Assembly: GCA_030323885.1 (NCBI GenBank)
Contig: CM059197.1
Coordinates: 32,439,384-32,503,383, forward strand
From: Branchipolynoe longqiensis
Taxonomy: Eukaryota; Annelida; Polychaeta; Phyllodocida; Polynoidae
Length of the DNA: 64,000 nt
Direction: 5' to 3'
This document shows positions 62,358-64,000 of the stretch, piece by piece (position 1 is the first letter of the stretch; each line of letters begins with the position of its first letter). Position numbers and translations under genes: made by a program. Below the pieces are notes generated by a model. The model made no database searches. It had not been told where the DNA came from and was given only the letters and a program-made list of their open reading frames with translations.

Positions 62358-63010
62358 TCATGGTTTGGAGCCCCGGTGTTGTTTCTCCCAGTTCTCCGCG
62401 ATGCTATTTGTCAGCCTTGTAGCGATGTGTTTGGCATAGTGTTCATTGAAATGTACACCATCCGACATGCCAATACCATAATGCGCCGATCTCCTCCCAT
62501 GCCTGGTTTTGTGGATGTAATTTGCATATCTTGGTATGGCTACTCCCTTGCTTCGACTATTGTTCAGGTGGTGGATGTAGGCATTTAGTTCCGGTATGCG
62601 CTCATCTAGCAGCCTCTGGTAGTCTTGGTGGTCTTGATTTTTGCTGTGGTCACAATATTGTTCCATGACCGTGCCCACGAGCTCACATATTACCGGTAGC
62701 TCTGGTACAGTGGTAGTTGACTGAGTGTGTCATATGCGAGTGTGTACCCCCTTGTCATGTGTTCTATGAGTGCCATCTTGGTCTCGAAGGCTGGTTTCGG
62801 GACCCTATGTCCTATTTTTGTGTTAAGTCACAGATTCCTGCCATCATGTATATTTGTGCTGGTGGGGCACAGTTTGTGTATCTCCTGTACATGGTACCTG
62901 TTATCCTGGTTATACCATACTGGAGAGAGGGGGAACGTAGAAACTTTCTCTCCATAAACTCTACAGCAGTCCGTTTGTATACCATATACAAAGATCTGTT
63001 TGGATACATA
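62358..63010 (-). pseudogene. SGNH-esterase-like ORF piece upstream of the LINE RT
   Basis: 63009-62812 includes IYMMAGICDLTQK, like the GxND-type block of SGNH hydrolases (here C in place of N). After a frame change, 62678-62358 gives 'LDERIPELNAYIHHLNNSRS' and GMSDGVHFNEHYAKHIATRL, matching the terminal DxxH block. Some CR1-like LINEs carry an esterase in ORF1, so this is probably ORF1 joined to the end of ORF2 by an internal deletion. A host esterase pseudogene is the alternative. Confidence 0.65.
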
Positions 63011-63121
63011 ACCCCACTGTCGATGTGCCTGGGATTCCTCCAGGGACAGTGCCCGGTTTTGGGTTGCCTACCTAGGTGGTGCCTTCCACCCTGGAACAGG
63101 TGGGTTGTTTTTATAACATAG

Positions 63122-63345
63122 CACCGGGCGCGGTTGCCTAATCAGTAGAGCGCGGGCCTCGCATGCGGAAGGTCGGGAGTTTGGTTCCCGGTCGAGTCAA
63201 ATCAATGACTTTAAAATTGATACTTGTTGCTTTATATCCTGGCGCTCGGCATTAATAGGATAGGGCAGCGACTGGTTAGCTCAGTGTCAGGATAATGTGG
63301 CTGAGTGGGATATCGGGTCATGGTGTGGGAGGCCTGATTATAATT
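63122..63345 (+). mobile_element. SINE-1 copy, tail missing
   Basis: 'cgcggttgcctaatcagtag' head with 'ggtcgggagtttggttccc', body to 'gggatatcgggtcatggtg', then switches to MITE-A words. Confidence 0.8.
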
Positions 63346-63425
63346 ATAATGATAAACCTAATATATTCTGCTTTAAAAAATGGCACAAAACCAAAACTAT
63401 CTGACTACGCAGCATTAGCGCTTTC
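63346..63425. repeat. MITE-A right-half fragment
   Basis: 'aatgataaacctaatatatt' and 'ctgactacgcagcatta', inverse of the family. Confidence 0.6.
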
Positions 63426-63429
63426 ATTG

Positions 63430-63660
63430 CAAGCATACATATATGTATGTGTGTATATATGTACATATATATTCCTATATATACATATACATACACATAC
63501 AAACATATATACATATATACATACATATATATATATATATATTTGTATGGTAATACATATAAATGCATGTATTTTGGGTTATTTATATATATGCATGCTT
63601 GTGTATGTGTATATATATATGCATGTAATGACTGTGATGTAAATATATATTTGAAATTTG
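63430..63660. repeat. TA/CATA-rich low-complexity sequence
   Basis: Alternating tata, catata and tgtata words. The ORFs here are low-complexity Tyr/Ile frames. Confidence 0.85.
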
Positions 63661-64000
63661 AACAATTCGGAGAACATAGCTTACTATTCCTTAGTGAACA
63701 TGCAACCACTGGTGTACCTTTCAACTACGACAGGGTGGTGTGGATGCCAGTACTCCAGGGTGTGTCTTCTCAGGGGTGTATCCTCGCAGCGTGTGTATAT
63801 ACCCCTGCCCCTGTATCCCCTCTACCCACACACTACAGTCTCTTGTTTATATACACGCCACTAGATACAACTGCACCGGCCCTGCGTGTGGCATCCATAC
63901 CCCACACGGTAGTCTACTCACGGTCCCATGTAGCTCTCTCACGCACACGCACGCTCACGCACAGAAACATATGCGCGCACTCACGCACACAACCACATAC
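63661..64000. other. Unassigned sequence to window end
   Basis: Ends in (CACGCA)-like words from about 63942. No gene recognised. Confidence 0.5.

Noticed and set aside
63295..63724. Tyr/Ile-rich frames on both strands
   Set aside because: Low-complexity TA and CATA repeat sequence.

Overview
This is a gene-poor, repeat-rich animal nuclear window. It contains spliced genes with GT-AG introns, tRNA-headed SINEs, several non-LTR fragments, two tyrosine-recombinase retrotransposons, many non-autonomous DNA transposons and satellites. A SINE body at about 47.14-47.51 kb and 0.29-0.50 kb, and the 'cctgatatgacc...ggacgtaaaac' SINE tail seen throughout, resemble SINEs I recall from molluscs and other lophotrochozoans. 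A lophotrochozoan, perhaps a mollusc, is therefore my best guess; this is inference.

Host genes. One class A seven-transmembrane receptor gene lies on the minus strand. I resolve three coding exons: 20445-20846 (N-terminus and TM1), 19155-19335 (TM2 and most of TM3) and 11497-12185 (end of TM3 through TM7 and tail). The splice sites join in phase to about 423 residues, and the wording around DRL and NPxxY is closest to adenosine-type receptors. A GC-rich, CpG-rich block at 51.65-52.33 kb ends in what looks like the first coding exon of a secreted protein (52193-52333, plus). A smaller CpG-rich block lies at 59.08-59.29 kb. No rRNA, functional tRNA or CRISPR array was found.

Large mobile elements. 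At 2080-7316 (minus) there is an Ngaro/PAT-type element whose split direct repeats (211 bp and 126 bp) are intact, although its gag, RT, RNase H and recombinase frames are broken. At about 29475-34885 (plus) there is a DIRS-like element with inverted terminal repeats. Its first ORF carries a run of about 251 mostly alanine codons, and its recombinase is truncated. LINE remnants lie at 20.04-20.24, 27.50-27.98, 56.34-56.89 and 61.59-63.01 kb; the last carries an esterase-like (SGNH) segment.

Small elements. The rest is mostly layered repeats: more than 20 copies of one tRNA-derived SINE; a MITE ('MITE-A', ends AGTTGCATAGTCCGATG next to TTAA) that has received at least four SINEs with visible target duplications; three pogo-like MITE families; and a striking set of foldback families. 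The foldback families differ in their interiors but share ends like GGCCCTGTCACATTACG and TAA/TTA target duplications. Satellite units of about 205 bp and 199 bp are carried inside TIR-flanked elements. The receptor introns and both edges of its coding region are built largely from these repeats.
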